From Burkholderiales bacterium (GTDB taxonomy: Bacteria; Pseudomonadota; Gammaproteobacteria; Burkholderiales; Burkholderiaceae_C): 5,212 bases of DNA. The notes under the pieces were generated by a model. The model worked only from the letters and a program-made list of their open reading frames with translations. It did not search any database and was not told the DNA's origin. Below are positions 1 to 5,212 of the stretch, one piece after another (position 1 is the first letter of the stretch; every line of letters starts with the position of its first letter). A program made the translations under genes and the position numbers. The stretch lies in the NCBI GenBank assembly GCA_947450745.1, contig CANFYD010000320.1:1-5212 (forward strand). The letters are read 5' to 3'.

Positions 1-356
1 AGGTATTGCAGCGGCAGGATCAAAAAGAAGGCCAGCAGCAGGCTGCGGTGGTCGGCCCGGCGGGTGTGCATCAAGGTGATGAACTCGCGCAGCGCCAAAA
101 AGGACAGCAGGCCGAACAACAGCGTGGCGGCCACCGGCCCGGCAATCCAGGCGACCCAGAACACGCAGGCCCCCACCCACACCGCGTTCAGCTCGCGGCG
201 GAAGCGGCGTCGGCGCTCGGCCTGTTCGGCGCTGTCGCTGCGCTCCTGCAAGCTGATCCACAAGGTCACGCTGCTGGCGATCAGCAGCGCGCCGAACAGC
301 AGCAGGAACAGCAGGGCGATCTGGTCGCTGTGGCCGAGGTTTTTGAGCCAGTTCAT
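1..356 (-). CDS. Phosphatidate cytidylyltransferase, CdsA/YnbB type (N-terminal part, runs off left edge)
   Basis: The gene starts at ATG 356 and leaves the window at the left edge, so only the first 118 residues are visible. The family makes CDP-diacylglycerol from CTP and phosphatidic acid in the inner membrane. Visible are a hydrophobic helix at about residues 13-36, a charged Arg-rich loop at 45-55, hydrophobic segments at about 58-88, the motif LSFLALREFITL at 84-95, and the start of another membrane helix from about 105. That motif is, from memory, typical of CdsA proteins and closest in style to E. coli YnbB. The catalytic C-terminal signature of the family lies outside the window, so activity cannot be judged. 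A GGAG ribosome binding site sits 7 bases before the ATG. The start overlaps the stop of the upstream acyltransferase by 4 bases (ATGA), which implies co-translation and a shared lipid pathway, since PlsC makes the substrate of CdsA. The family call rests mainly on the membrane pattern, the REFITL motif and the PlsC neighbour. Confidence 0.8.
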   Translation of the reverse strand, partial: MNWLKNLGHSDQIALLFLLLFGALLIASSVTLWISLQERSDSAEQAERRRRFRRELNAVWVGACVFWVAWIAGPVAATLLFGLLSFLALREFITLMHTRRADHRSLLLAFFLILPLQY

Positions 357-994
357 TCGCGTGCTCCGGCGGGCCGCTGCGCCAACACTGCGGCGCGGGC
401 GCGGGCCAGGAACTCGCGCTTGTCTTCACCGGGCTGCAATGCCAGCGCCGCGCCGAAGGTGACGGTGCACAGGATGGGCACCGGCACCACTTCGCCCTTG
501 GGCATCACGCGCTGCACGTTGTCGATCCAGGTCGGGATCAGTTTGACCTGCGGGAACTGCTCGGCCAAGTGGAACAAGCCAGCCTTGAAGGCTTGCGGTT
601 CGCCCTTGTTGGAGCGCGTGCCCTCGGGGAAGATCACCAGCGAATCGCCATTTGCAAGCGCCTCGACCAGCGGGCCCAACGGGTCTTCATCCGGGGCCTG
701 GCCCGGCTCATTGCGGGAGCGGGACACATAAATCGCGTTGAACACGGCCGTGGTCAGCCATTGTTTGAAGCGGCTGCTGGTCCAGTAGTCGCGCGCGGCG
801 ATCGGCCGCGTCTGGGCGCGCAACTCACGCGGCAGCGCGGCCCAGATCAGCACCCAGTCGAAATGGCTTTGGTGGTTGGCGAAGTAGATGCGCTGCTCAG
901 CCATCGGCGGGCAGCCCTTCCAGTGACCTTGCGCGCCGGTGATCAGGCGGGCGATGCCGGCCAGCAGCAGGCCGGTAGTTTCAGCGATTGACAT
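353..994 (-). CDS. PlsC-family 1-acyl-sn-glycerol-3-phosphate acyltransferase
   Basis: This 213-residue protein belongs to the lysophosphatidic acid acyltransferase family, which transfers an acyl group to the sn-2 position of lysophosphatidic acid at the cytoplasmic face of the inner membrane. The catalytic HX4D box is NHQSHFD at residues 40-46 (His41, Asp46), and the glycerol-phosphate binding block is FPEGTRS at 122-128. A hydrophobic stretch at about 7-19 probably attaches it to the membrane. It is somewhat shorter than E. coli PlsC (about 245 residues). I chose ATG 994 because the protein aligns with the family from there; the open frame continues to 1135 but would cross the intergenic repeats and gives low-complexity Ser/Gly residues. 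No Shine-Dalgarno sequence precedes this ATG, so the start is less certain than the family. It ends in an ATGA overlap with the CdsA-like gene. Which acyl donor and lysolipid it prefers cannot be told, and it may be a paralogue of a housekeeping plsC elsewhere. Confidence 0.93.
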   Translation of the reverse strand: MSIAETTGLLLAGIARLITGAQGHWKGCPPMAEQRIYFANHQSHFDWVLIWAALPRELRAQTRPIAARDYWTSSRFKQWLTTAVFNAIYVSRSRNEPGQAPDEDPLGPLVEALANGDSLVIFPEGTRSNKGEPQAFKAGLFHLAEQFPQVKLIPTWIDNVQRVMPKGEVVPVPILCTVTFGAALALQPGEDKREFLARARAAVLAQRPAGARE

Positions 995-1000
995 GGCCGC

Positions 1001-1027
1001 ATCGTAGCGGGGCGGGATGGCAGTCAA
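1001..1027 (-). promoter_or_regulatory. Possible promoter of the acyltransferase gene
   Basis: On the minus strand TTGACT (1027-1022) and TACGAT (1006-1001) look like -35 and -10 boxes of a sigma-70 promoter, separated by 15 bases, which is shorter than the usual 16-18. The -10 box lies only 6 bases before the ATG at 994, so transcription would begin at or near the start codon and give a leaderless message. This agrees with the lack of a ribosome binding site there. It is a weak call from two hexamers. Confidence 0.27.
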
Positions 1028-1047
1028 CTGACGCCCAAACCGCAATA

Positions 1048-1161
1048 CCGTTCGTCCTGAGCCTGTCGAAGGACCCGAGCATCCTGAGCTTGCCGAAGGA
1101 GAGCCTGTCGAAGGACTCCCCCCCGCTTCCGACAACCCTTCGACAAGCTCGGGGCGAACGG
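1048..1161. repeat. Intergenic inverted repeat with internal direct copies (Burkholderiales-type repeat)
   Basis: The outer arms, 1048-1072 and 1137-1161, are 25 bases each and complementary at 22 of 25 positions. Between them are two more partial copies in the orientation of the left arm. Bases 1081-1100 match 1054-1073 at 17 of 20, and 1101-1116 (GAGCCTGTCGAAGGAC) is identical to 1059-1074. The unit thus occurs four times, three forward and one reverse. Repeats of this CCTGAGCCTGTCGAAGGAC type are, from general knowledge, scattered in many copies between genes of Comamonadaceae and relatives. In RNA the outer arms could form a long imperfect stem with a 64-base loop. The element lies between the end of the alcohol-oxidation operon and the acyltransferase gene, where it could slow transcription or protect message ends. 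No T-run follows the stem on the minus strand, so it is not a standard Rho-independent terminator. A run of seven C at 1118-1124 is prone to length variation. Confidence 0.82.
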
Positions 1162-1182
1162 GCTTTTTCCAAACAGTATTGG

Positions 1183-1209
1183 CTCAAGCCGCTCAAGCGA
1201 CTCAAGCCA
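1183..1209. repeat. Tandem repeat of three 9-base units at the end of the GMC gene
   Basis: Three copies of CTCAAGCNN (1183-1191, 1192-1200, 1201-1209) lie head to tail, sharing the first seven bases. The third copy contains the stop codon of the GMC gene. Since the period is 9, each copy places GCT-TGA in the same frame on the minus strand. The real stop at 1204-1202 is therefore followed by in-frame stops at 1195-1193 and 1186-1184. The array most simply arose by slippage duplication of the gene's last codons. Confidence 0.8.
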
Positions 1210-2839
1210 GACGCACATCCTTGCCGGTCAGCCGCTTGGCCAAGCCGGTGGCGAGGCGGGTGGCCAGGCCGTAGACGCTGACTTGGGGGTTGGCACCGAT
1301 GCTGGTCGGGAAAATCGAGCCGTCGATGACCGACAGATTATTCAATTGCCAATGCTGGCCGTCCGGTCTGACGACGCCGCGCGCGGCGGCCACGCCGAGC
1401 ATGCAGCCGCCCATCACATGGGCGCTGCCCACCGTCGTGAGGAAGGGTTTGAACGGCAGTTGCGCAATGCCGGCCTGCGCTTGCTGCCAGCGGGCGTAGA
1501 AGGGGGCCAGCTCGTGCACCGGCCGCACGCTGCGGGCCCCGGCTGCGAACTGGATTTCGGCCATGCTGAGGAAGGCGCGCCGGGCCCCGTCCATCAAATA
1601 GGGGCTCAGCGGGTAGTTCAGCGCCGGCGTGCCGTCGCTCTTCAGGCCGACGCTGCCGCCTGGCGACTCGGGGTGAAAGCCATCGCGCAGCAAGGCGATC
1701 ATCACGTTGGCATGCGGCATCTGGCGGGCGTTGTCGGCCAGGCTTTGGGCGATGCCGCCCAAGTTGGTCATGGCAAAGCCGGGGTGAACCGGCGCCACTT
1801 CCAGCTTGTAGCCGATCGCACCGGCCGTGCCCTGCTGATGCAGAAAGTGGTCGGAATAGACGCTCAGCGGCGCGCCGGCCCAGCCCTCGACCGGTGTCGG
1901 CATGTCGGCATGGCTGGCCACCGTCGGGTGCAAAAAGGTCCGTTTGCCCAGCAGCGCGTGCGGGTCGGGTGCGGTCGAGCGCAGCAGCAGGGCGGGCGAG
2001 TTGATGGCACCGCCGGCCACCACGTAATGGCGGGCGCTGATGCGCAGCTCGGGGCCGCTGGGCGCTCCGTCCAGGCCGACCGGTTGGCAGACCAGCGCTT
2101 TCACCTCGTCGCCCTGCCATTCCAGTTTTTGCGCCCGCGTCTGCACCAGCAAGGTGGCCCCCAAATCGAGCGCGGCCGGAAGGGTGGTCACCAGCATCGA
2201 CTGCTTGGCATTGGTCGGGCAGCCCATGCCGCAAGAGCCCAGGTTCCAGCAGCCCTTCACATTGCGCTGCACGGTGACGGTCGGAATACTCAGGCGCAGC
2301 GCTCCGGCGCGCAGCACATCGTTGTTGGCATTCGGCTGCACCTGCCAGGGGCTGATGCTGAGCCGCCGCTCCACTTGTGCGAACCACGGTGCCATGGCGG
2401 CTTCGTTCAACTCGGTCAGGCCGAACTGGTGGACCCAGGCGTTCAAGGTGTCGGGCGGCGTGCGGAACGAGCCAGTCCAGTTGACGGTGGTGCTGCCGCC
2501 CACGCAGCGCCCTTGCAGGATATTCATCGACTGCTCGGTGTTTTTGCGCCCGGCACCTTCCTGGTAGAGCTCGGCGTAAGCCTCGGCCTCGCGCTGGCGG
2601 AAGTCGCTGCTGGAGCGCAGCGGCCCTTCTTCGATGATGATCAGCTTGAGCCCCGCCTTGGCCAACAGCTCGGCGGTGATGCCGGCCCCGGCGCCGCTGC
2701 CGACAATCACCACATCGCAGTCCAGCGTGGCCGGCGTGTTTGGCGTGTTCGGCACGCTCGGCAGCTGGCCATGCTCGCCCCCCAGCACCTTCCAGCCGCG
2801 CGCCAAGCCTTGTTTGATCGGGTCGGGGATCGTGCTCAT
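1202..2839 (-). CDS. GMC-family FAD alcohol dehydrogenase/oxidase, LaoA-like
   Basis: This 545-residue flavoprotein is of the glucose-methanol-choline (GMC) oxidoreductase family. The ADP-binding Rossmann motif is VIVGSGAGAGITAE (44-57), with the ribose-binding acid at Glu70/71. The family block GGSTTVNW lies at 114-121, and AGGAINSPALLL (275-286) is close to the second GMC signature. Near the C-terminus, HVMGGCMLG gives the candidate catalytic His474, and SIGANPQ (513-519) gives the partner Asn517. Cys197, Cys203 and Cys207 form CX5CX3CP, a spacing that resembles the Fe-S site of bacterial FAD-dependent glucose dehydrogenase. The protein has no signal peptide of its own. The start at ATG 2839 overlaps the stop of the small upstream gene (ATGA); the frame stays open to 3181 but that extension is a shadow of the small gene. 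Gene set and order match laoABC of P. aeruginosa, so oxidation of a long-chain or other primary alcohol to the aldehyde is inferred. Substrate and electron acceptor cannot be read from the sequence. Confidence 0.93.
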   Translation of the reverse strand: MSTIPDPIKQGLARGWKVLGGEHGQLPSVPNTPNTPATLDCDVVIVGSGAGAGITAELLAKAGLKLIIIEEGPLRSSSDFRQREAEAYAELYQEGAGRKNTEQSMNILQGRCVGGSTTVNWTGSFRTPPDTLNAWVHQFGLTELNEAAMAPWFAQVERRLSISPWQVQPNANNDVLRAGALRLSIPTVTVQRNVKGCWNLGSCGMGCPTNAKQSMLVTTLPAALDLGATLLVQTRAQKLEWQGDEVKALVCQPVGLDGAPSGPELRISARHYVVAGGAINSPALLLRSTAPDPHALLGKRTFLHPTVASHADMPTPVEGWAGAPLSVYSDHFLHQQGTAGAIGYKLEVAPVHPGFAMTNLGGIAQSLADNARQMPHANVMIALLRDGFHPESPGGSVGLKSDGTPALNYPLSPYLMDGARRAFLSMAEIQFAAGARSVRPVHELAPFYARWQQAQAGIAQLPFKPFLTTVGSAHVMGGCMLGVAAARGVVRPDGQHWQLNNLSVIDGSIFPTSIGANPQVSVYGLATRLATGLAKRLTGKDVRLA

Positions 2840-3345
2840 GGGATTTCTCGCGGTCCGGGGTAGCCGGTCAAGGCCCAGTGTTCGGGGGCGGTGAAGAAGG
2901 CGATGCAGTTCAATTCCCGCAGCGCGCGGTAGATTTGCTGGCGCACAGCCAAGCGCGACACGCGCATGTCGTTCAGCGCCTCCTGCACCTCGGCGACCGT
3001 GGCCTTGGACCAATCCGGCGTCAGCCCGACCAGGGCCAGCCGCCCGCCGCTGCGGGTCAACAAGGCCAGCACTTGCGACAGCTCGGCCCGCACTGCTGCC
3101 GGGTAGCCGGCAATTTGGGTGTCCAGGCGCTCCAAATGAGCTTGCAGCGCGGCCTCCCGCGCCGCACCGGGCGCGGGCCACAGCCCGTCCATCACGCTCA
3201 AGGCCACCACGCGCATCAGCTCGCGCGCCTCCGGGGCCAGCCGCCCATCGACCCAGCCCGGCCGCATCAGCACCAAGCCGCCGCCGACGACGCCGACCAG
3301 CACGGCCGCACCCAGGCCGAACTGGAGCAAGCTGCGGCGCTTCAT
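2836..3345 (-). CDS. Small Tat-signal-like partner of the GMC enzyme (LaoB-like / GMC small subunit)
   Basis: This 169-residue protein begins MKRRSLLQFGLG, a twin-arginine-like start followed by a hydrophobic stretch to about residue 27 that lacks a clear AXA cleavage site; it may be an uncleaved anchor. The rest is mostly helical. A conserved-looking C-terminal part contains Cys147 and ends in HWALTGYPGPREIP. Size, N-terminus, position next to a GMC gene and the GYPG ending fit the small subunits of GMC complexes (gluconate 2-dehydrogenase subunit 3 and the FAD-glucose dehydrogenase gamma 'hitchhiker') and LaoB of P. aeruginosa. In those glucose/gluconate complexes the small subunit carries the export signal for the large one; the same role here is inference. 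ATG 3345 is preceded by GAGGA at good spacing and overlaps the aldehyde dehydrogenase stop (ATGA). The gene's own stop overlaps the GMC start the same way. The open frame continuing to 3627 is not used. No enzymatic motif is seen. Confidence 0.85.
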   Translation of the reverse strand: MKRRSLLQFGLGAAVLVGVVGGGLVLMRPGWVDGRLAPEARELMRVVALSVMDGLWPAPGAAREAALQAHLERLDTQIAGYPAAVRAELSQVLALLTRSGGRLALVGLTPDWSKATVAEVQEALNDMRVSRLAVRQQIYRALRELNCIAFFTAPEHWALTGYPGPREIP

Positions 3346-4763
3346 GTGATCCTCTTCAGCAGGCCGAGCAGGCGCTCGAAGGTGGCACCGTACGGCGGAG
3401 AGAACAGCCGCGTGCCGGCAAAGCGGGCTTGGCGGAACACCGGCTTTTCCTTGCTGAAGGTGCGAAAACCCCATTCGCCGTGATACGCCCCGGTGCCGCT
3501 GGCCCCGACGCCGCCGAACGGCTGATCCTCTTGCCCCAGGTGCCAGATGCAGTCGTTGACGGTGACGCCGCCGGCGTGGGTCTGTGTCAGCACCTGCTGC
3601 TCGGCTTGCTTGTCCTGACCAAACCAATACAGCGCCAGTGGCCGGGCGTGGGCGTTGACGTAGGCGAGCGCGTCTTCAACCCGGTCATAGCCGACGATGG
3701 GCAGCAGCGGGCCAAAGATTTCTTCTTGCATCACTGCCATGCCGTCGTTGACGTCCAGCAGCAAGTGCGGTGTCAACTGCCGGCCTGCCGCGCCACCGGC
3801 CAGCGGGCCGCCATGCGAGGGGATCAGGCGCGCGCCCTTGGTATGGGCATCGTTCAACAGGTGCTCAAGCCGCGCCAGATGGCGCGGCGTGGCGATGCTG
3901 GTGTAGTCCGGGTTGCCGGCCAGCGTCGGGTAAAGCTGGCGCATCGCGGCGCTCAAGGCGGCGGCCAGTGGGGCCACCATCTCTTGGGGCACCAGCAGAT
4001 AGTCGGGGGCCACGCAGGTCTGCCCGGCGTTCAGCAGCTTGCCATAGGCCAGCCGCTCGGCCGTCAGCGGCAAATTGCAACTGCGGTCGATCAGCGCCGG
4101 CGACTTGCCGCCCAGCTCCAGCGTCACCGGGGTCAGGTTTTGCGCCGCCGCCAGCGCCACTTGCCGCCCAACGGCGGTCGAGCCGGTGAAGAACAGATGA
4201 TCGAAGGGCAACTGCGTGAATGCCCGGCCCACATCGGCGTCCCCTGTGATGACCTGCATCTCTTCCGGCGCGAAGAACTCGGCCACCATGCGGGCCAGCA
4301 GCGCGGAGGTTGCCGGCGTCAGCTCCGACGGTTTGATCATCACCCGATTGCCCGCTGCCAGCGCGGCCAGCGCCGGAGCCATGGCCAGGTAGTAGGGGTA
4401 GTTCCAGGGCGAGACCACGCCGACGACGCCCAGAGGCTGGCGCAGCAGCCGGTTGCTGGCCGGCAGAAAGTGCAGGGCGGTGGGCACGCGGCGGGCTCGC
4501 ATCCAGCCGCGCAAATGGGCTTGCGCGTGTTTGGCCGCAGACACCACGGTGAAGACGTCGGCCAGCAGCGTTTCTTGCCGCGCCCGGTTGCCGAAGTCGC
4601 TGGAAATCGCCGCCGCCAACGCGTCGGCGTGTTGCGTCGTCATCAAGCGCACCCGCTGCAAGCGCTCATGCCGCACCGCCCAGCTCGGGCTCATCTGGGC
4701 CTGGAACGCCGCACGCTGAGCCTCCAGCACCACCTGCAGCCGTTCATGCAAAGCCTGATTCAT
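3342..4763 (-). CDS. Aldehyde dehydrogenase, coniferyl aldehyde dehydrogenase family, LaoC-like
   Basis: This 473-residue NAD(P)-dependent aldehyde dehydrogenase oxidises an aldehyde to a carboxylic acid in the cytoplasm. All catalytic landmarks are present: PWNYP with Asn121, Lys144 in MIKPSE, the FTGST turn (192-196) of the cofactor fold, Glu216 in LELGGK, the nucleophile Cys250 in GQTCVAPDY, and EEIFGP (347-352). Length and the QPFGGVGASGTGAYHG block (414-429) fit the ALDH3-like group that databases name coniferyl aldehyde dehydrogenase (CalB type), a name that often covers enzymes of unknown substrate. The tail after 440, with PPYG at 456-459 and a basic/hydrophobic helix to the end, may touch membranes, as in fatty aldehyde dehydrogenases. 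The start is ATG 4763, with AAGGGGA just upstream; a TTG at 4784 in the same frame would bypass this site. It is the first gene of the operon and overlaps the small gene by ATGA. Given its neighbours, I favour an aliphatic aldehyde made by the GMC enzyme over coniferyl aldehyde. Confidence 0.94.
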   Translation of the reverse strand: MNQALHERLQVVLEAQRAAFQAQMSPSWAVRHERLQRVRLMTTQHADALAAAISSDFGNRARQETLLADVFTVVSAAKHAQAHLRGWMRARRVPTALHFLPASNRLLRQPLGVVGVVSPWNYPYYLAMAPALAALAAGNRVMIKPSELTPATSALLARMVAEFFAPEEMQVITGDADVGRAFTQLPFDHLFFTGSTAVGRQVALAAAQNLTPVTLELGGKSPALIDRSCNLPLTAERLAYGKLLNAGQTCVAPDYLLVPQEMVAPLAAALSAAMRQLYPTLAGNPDYTSIATPRHLARLEHLLNDAHTKGARLIPSHGGPLAGGAAGRQLTPHLLLDVNDGMAVMQEEIFGPLLPIVGYDRVEDALAYVNAHARPLALYWFGQDKQAEQQVLTQTHAGGVTVNDCIWHLGQEDQPFGGVGASGTGAYHGEWGFRTFSKEKPVFRQARFAGTRLFSPPYGATFERLLGLLKRIT

Positions 4764-4876
4764 GCCGTCCCCTTGATATTGCAAGCAAGGCTAACCGCAA
4801 GCGCCGGCGCCGCCAAGCCGGCTCCTAGGGACGCGCGTCTAATGCCGCAAAGGTCGGCCGGGGAGCGGGCGGAATC
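4764..4876 (-). other. Intergenic region between purH and the alcohol-oxidation operon
   Basis: This 113-base gap must hold the promoter of the operon unless it is read through from purH, as no T-rich terminator follows purH. I see no convincing -35/-10 pair. The last part before the operon is the ribosome binding site AAGGGGA. Palindromes in the middle (4803-4839) are described separately. No open frame or RNA gene is supported. Confidence 0.6.
4803..4839. repeat. Palindrome cluster with a REP-like hairpin
   Basis: GCCGGC at 4803-4808 and again at 4817-4822 can form a 6-bp stem with an 8-base loop. It is followed by CCTAGG (4824-4829) and the perfect 10-base palindrome GACGCGCGTC (4830-4839). 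The run AAGCCGGCTCCTA resembles the arm of REP-type elements known from pseudomonads and other proteobacteria. Alternatively, GACGCGCGTC upstream of the operon could be an operator. A stem without a T-run on the minus strand is a poor terminator for purH. The palindromes are directly visible; their function is not. Confidence 0.45.
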
Positions 4877-5212
4877 TCAATGCCGGAAATGCCGCACGCC
4901 GGTGAAGACCATGGCGATGCCGCGCTCGTTGGCGGCGGCGATCACCTCGTCGTCACGCATGCTGCCGCCGGGCTGGATGACGCTGGTGGCACCGGCGTCC
5001 ACGACCACATCGAGGCCGTCGCGGAAGGGGAAGAAAGCATCGCTGGCGACGGCCGAGCCTTGCAGCGTCAGGCCGGCGTTCTCGGCCTTGATCGAGGCAA
5101 TCCGGGCGCTGTCGATGCGGCTCATCTGCCCGGCACCCACGCCCAAGGTCATGCCGCCAGCGCAGAACACGATGGCATTGCTCTTGACGTATTGCGCCAC
5201 CGTCCAGGCGAA
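4877..5212 (-). CDS. purH: Bifunctional AICAR formyltransferase/IMP cyclohydrolase PurH (C-terminal part, runs off right edge)
   Basis: These are the last 111 residues of PurH, which carries out the final two steps of de novo purine synthesis: formylation of AICAR with 10-formyltetrahydrofolate, then ring closure to IMP, in the cytoplasm. The visible part belongs to the formyltransferase domain. It contains FAWTVAQYVKSNAIV, where the Asn of KSN corresponds to the conserved AICAR-site asparagine of the family. Next come LGVGAGQMSRIDS, SDAFFPFRDGLD, the IQPGGSMRDDEVI loop and the typical C-terminus MVFTGVRHFRH before TGA. Whole proteins are about 520-530 residues, so roughly four fifths of the gene lies beyond the right edge. 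The reading frame enters the window exactly at base 5212. The visible part is intact. It is a housekeeping gene and is separated from the next operon by 113 bases, so it is not obviously linked to it in function. Confidence 0.97.
   Translation of the reverse strand, partial: FAWTVAQYVKSNAIVFCAGGMTLGVGAGQMSRIDSARIASIKAENAGLTLQGSAVASDAFFPFRDGLDVVVDAGATSVIQPGGSMRDDEVIAAANERGIAMVFTGVRHFRH

Noticed and set aside
6..731. Plus-strand open frame of 241 codons opposite the CdsA-like and PlsC-like genes
   Set aside because: It has Gln/Ala-rich low-complexity composition and no motifs, and lies opposite two well-supported genes.
1054..1116. Direct repeats considered as a CRISPR array
   Set aside because: There are only three imperfect short copies with gaps of a few bases or none, and no spacer-sized intervals.
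995..1135. N-terminal extension of the acyltransferase to 1135
   Set aside because: It crosses the intergenic repeat element and encodes Ser/Gly-rich low-complexity sequence not seen in PlsC proteins.
1283..2863. Plus-strand open frame of 526 codons opposite the GMC gene
   Set aside because: It is a high-GC shadow: the opposite strand has clear GMC motifs, and this translation is rich in His, Gln, Arg and Ala with no recognisable domain.
2840..3181. N-terminal extension of the GMC frame by 114 codons
   Set aside because: It lies wholly inside the small gene in another frame, is Arg/Ala/Gly-rich, and the ATG at 2839 gives a normal GMC N-terminus.
2878..3483. Plus-strand open frame of 201 codons opposite the small gene and the aldehyde dehydrogenase end
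   Set aside because: It spans the junction of two minus-strand genes and has shadow-like composition.
4773..4800. Possible promoter for the operon: TTGCGG (4800-4795) and TATCAA (4778-4773) with a 16-base spacer
   Set aside because: The -10 candidate abuts and partly overlaps the AAGGGGA ribosome binding site, so the site could not be in the transcript.
4803..4822. Rho-independent terminator for purH
   Set aside because: The stem has only 6 bp with an 8-base loop, and no T-run follows on the minus strand.

Overview
The window is GC-rich (my impression is mid-60s per cent), tightly packed, and every gene I can support lies on the minus strand. Codon bias toward G/C third positions, the gene content, and an intergenic repeat of the type 'CCTGAGCCTGTCGAAGGAC' (common between genes in Comamonadaceae and related Burkholderiales) suggest a betaproteobacterium of the order Burkholderiales. 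This is chromosomal, gene-dense sequence with no sign of a phage, plasmid or insertion sequence.

Read in the direction of transcription (right to left), the layout is as follows. (1) The 3' end of purH, the bifunctional last-steps enzyme of purine synthesis, enters from the right edge and stops at 4877. (2) A 113-base gap (4764-4876) holds palindromes, including a REP-like hairpin, and presumably the promoter of the next operon. (3) A three-gene operon (4763 to 1202) encodes an aldehyde dehydrogenase, a 169-residue protein with a twin-arginine-like N-terminus, and a 545-residue GMC-family flavoprotein. Both junctions are 4-base ATGA stop/start overlaps. (4) A 207-base gap (995-1201) holds a 9-base triple repeat giving three in-frame stops, and an imperfect inverted repeat with internal direct copies. 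(5) A lipid pair follows: a PlsC-type acyltransferase (994 to 353) overlaps by ATGA the start of a YnbB/CdsA-type phosphatidate cytidylyltransferase, which runs off the left edge.

The central operon has the same gene set as the LaoABC system of Pseudomonas aeruginosa (PA0364-PA0366, long-chain alcohol oxidation during alkane and alkyl sulfate breakdown). My inference is that the GMC enzyme oxidises an alcohol to an aldehyde, the small protein supports or localises the GMC enzyme, and the aldehyde dehydrogenase makes the carboxylic acid. The GMC protein carries a CX5CX3CP cysteine motif that resembles the Fe-S site of the bacterial FAD glucose dehydrogenase catalytic subunit, and the small protein resembles the 'hitchhiker' subunit of that complex. 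No cytochrome subunit and no LaoR-like TetR regulator is present in the window, so the electron acceptor and the regulation are open questions. The PlsC/CdsA pair would make phosphatidic acid and then CDP-diacylglycerol at the inner membrane. It is probably a separate transcription unit.
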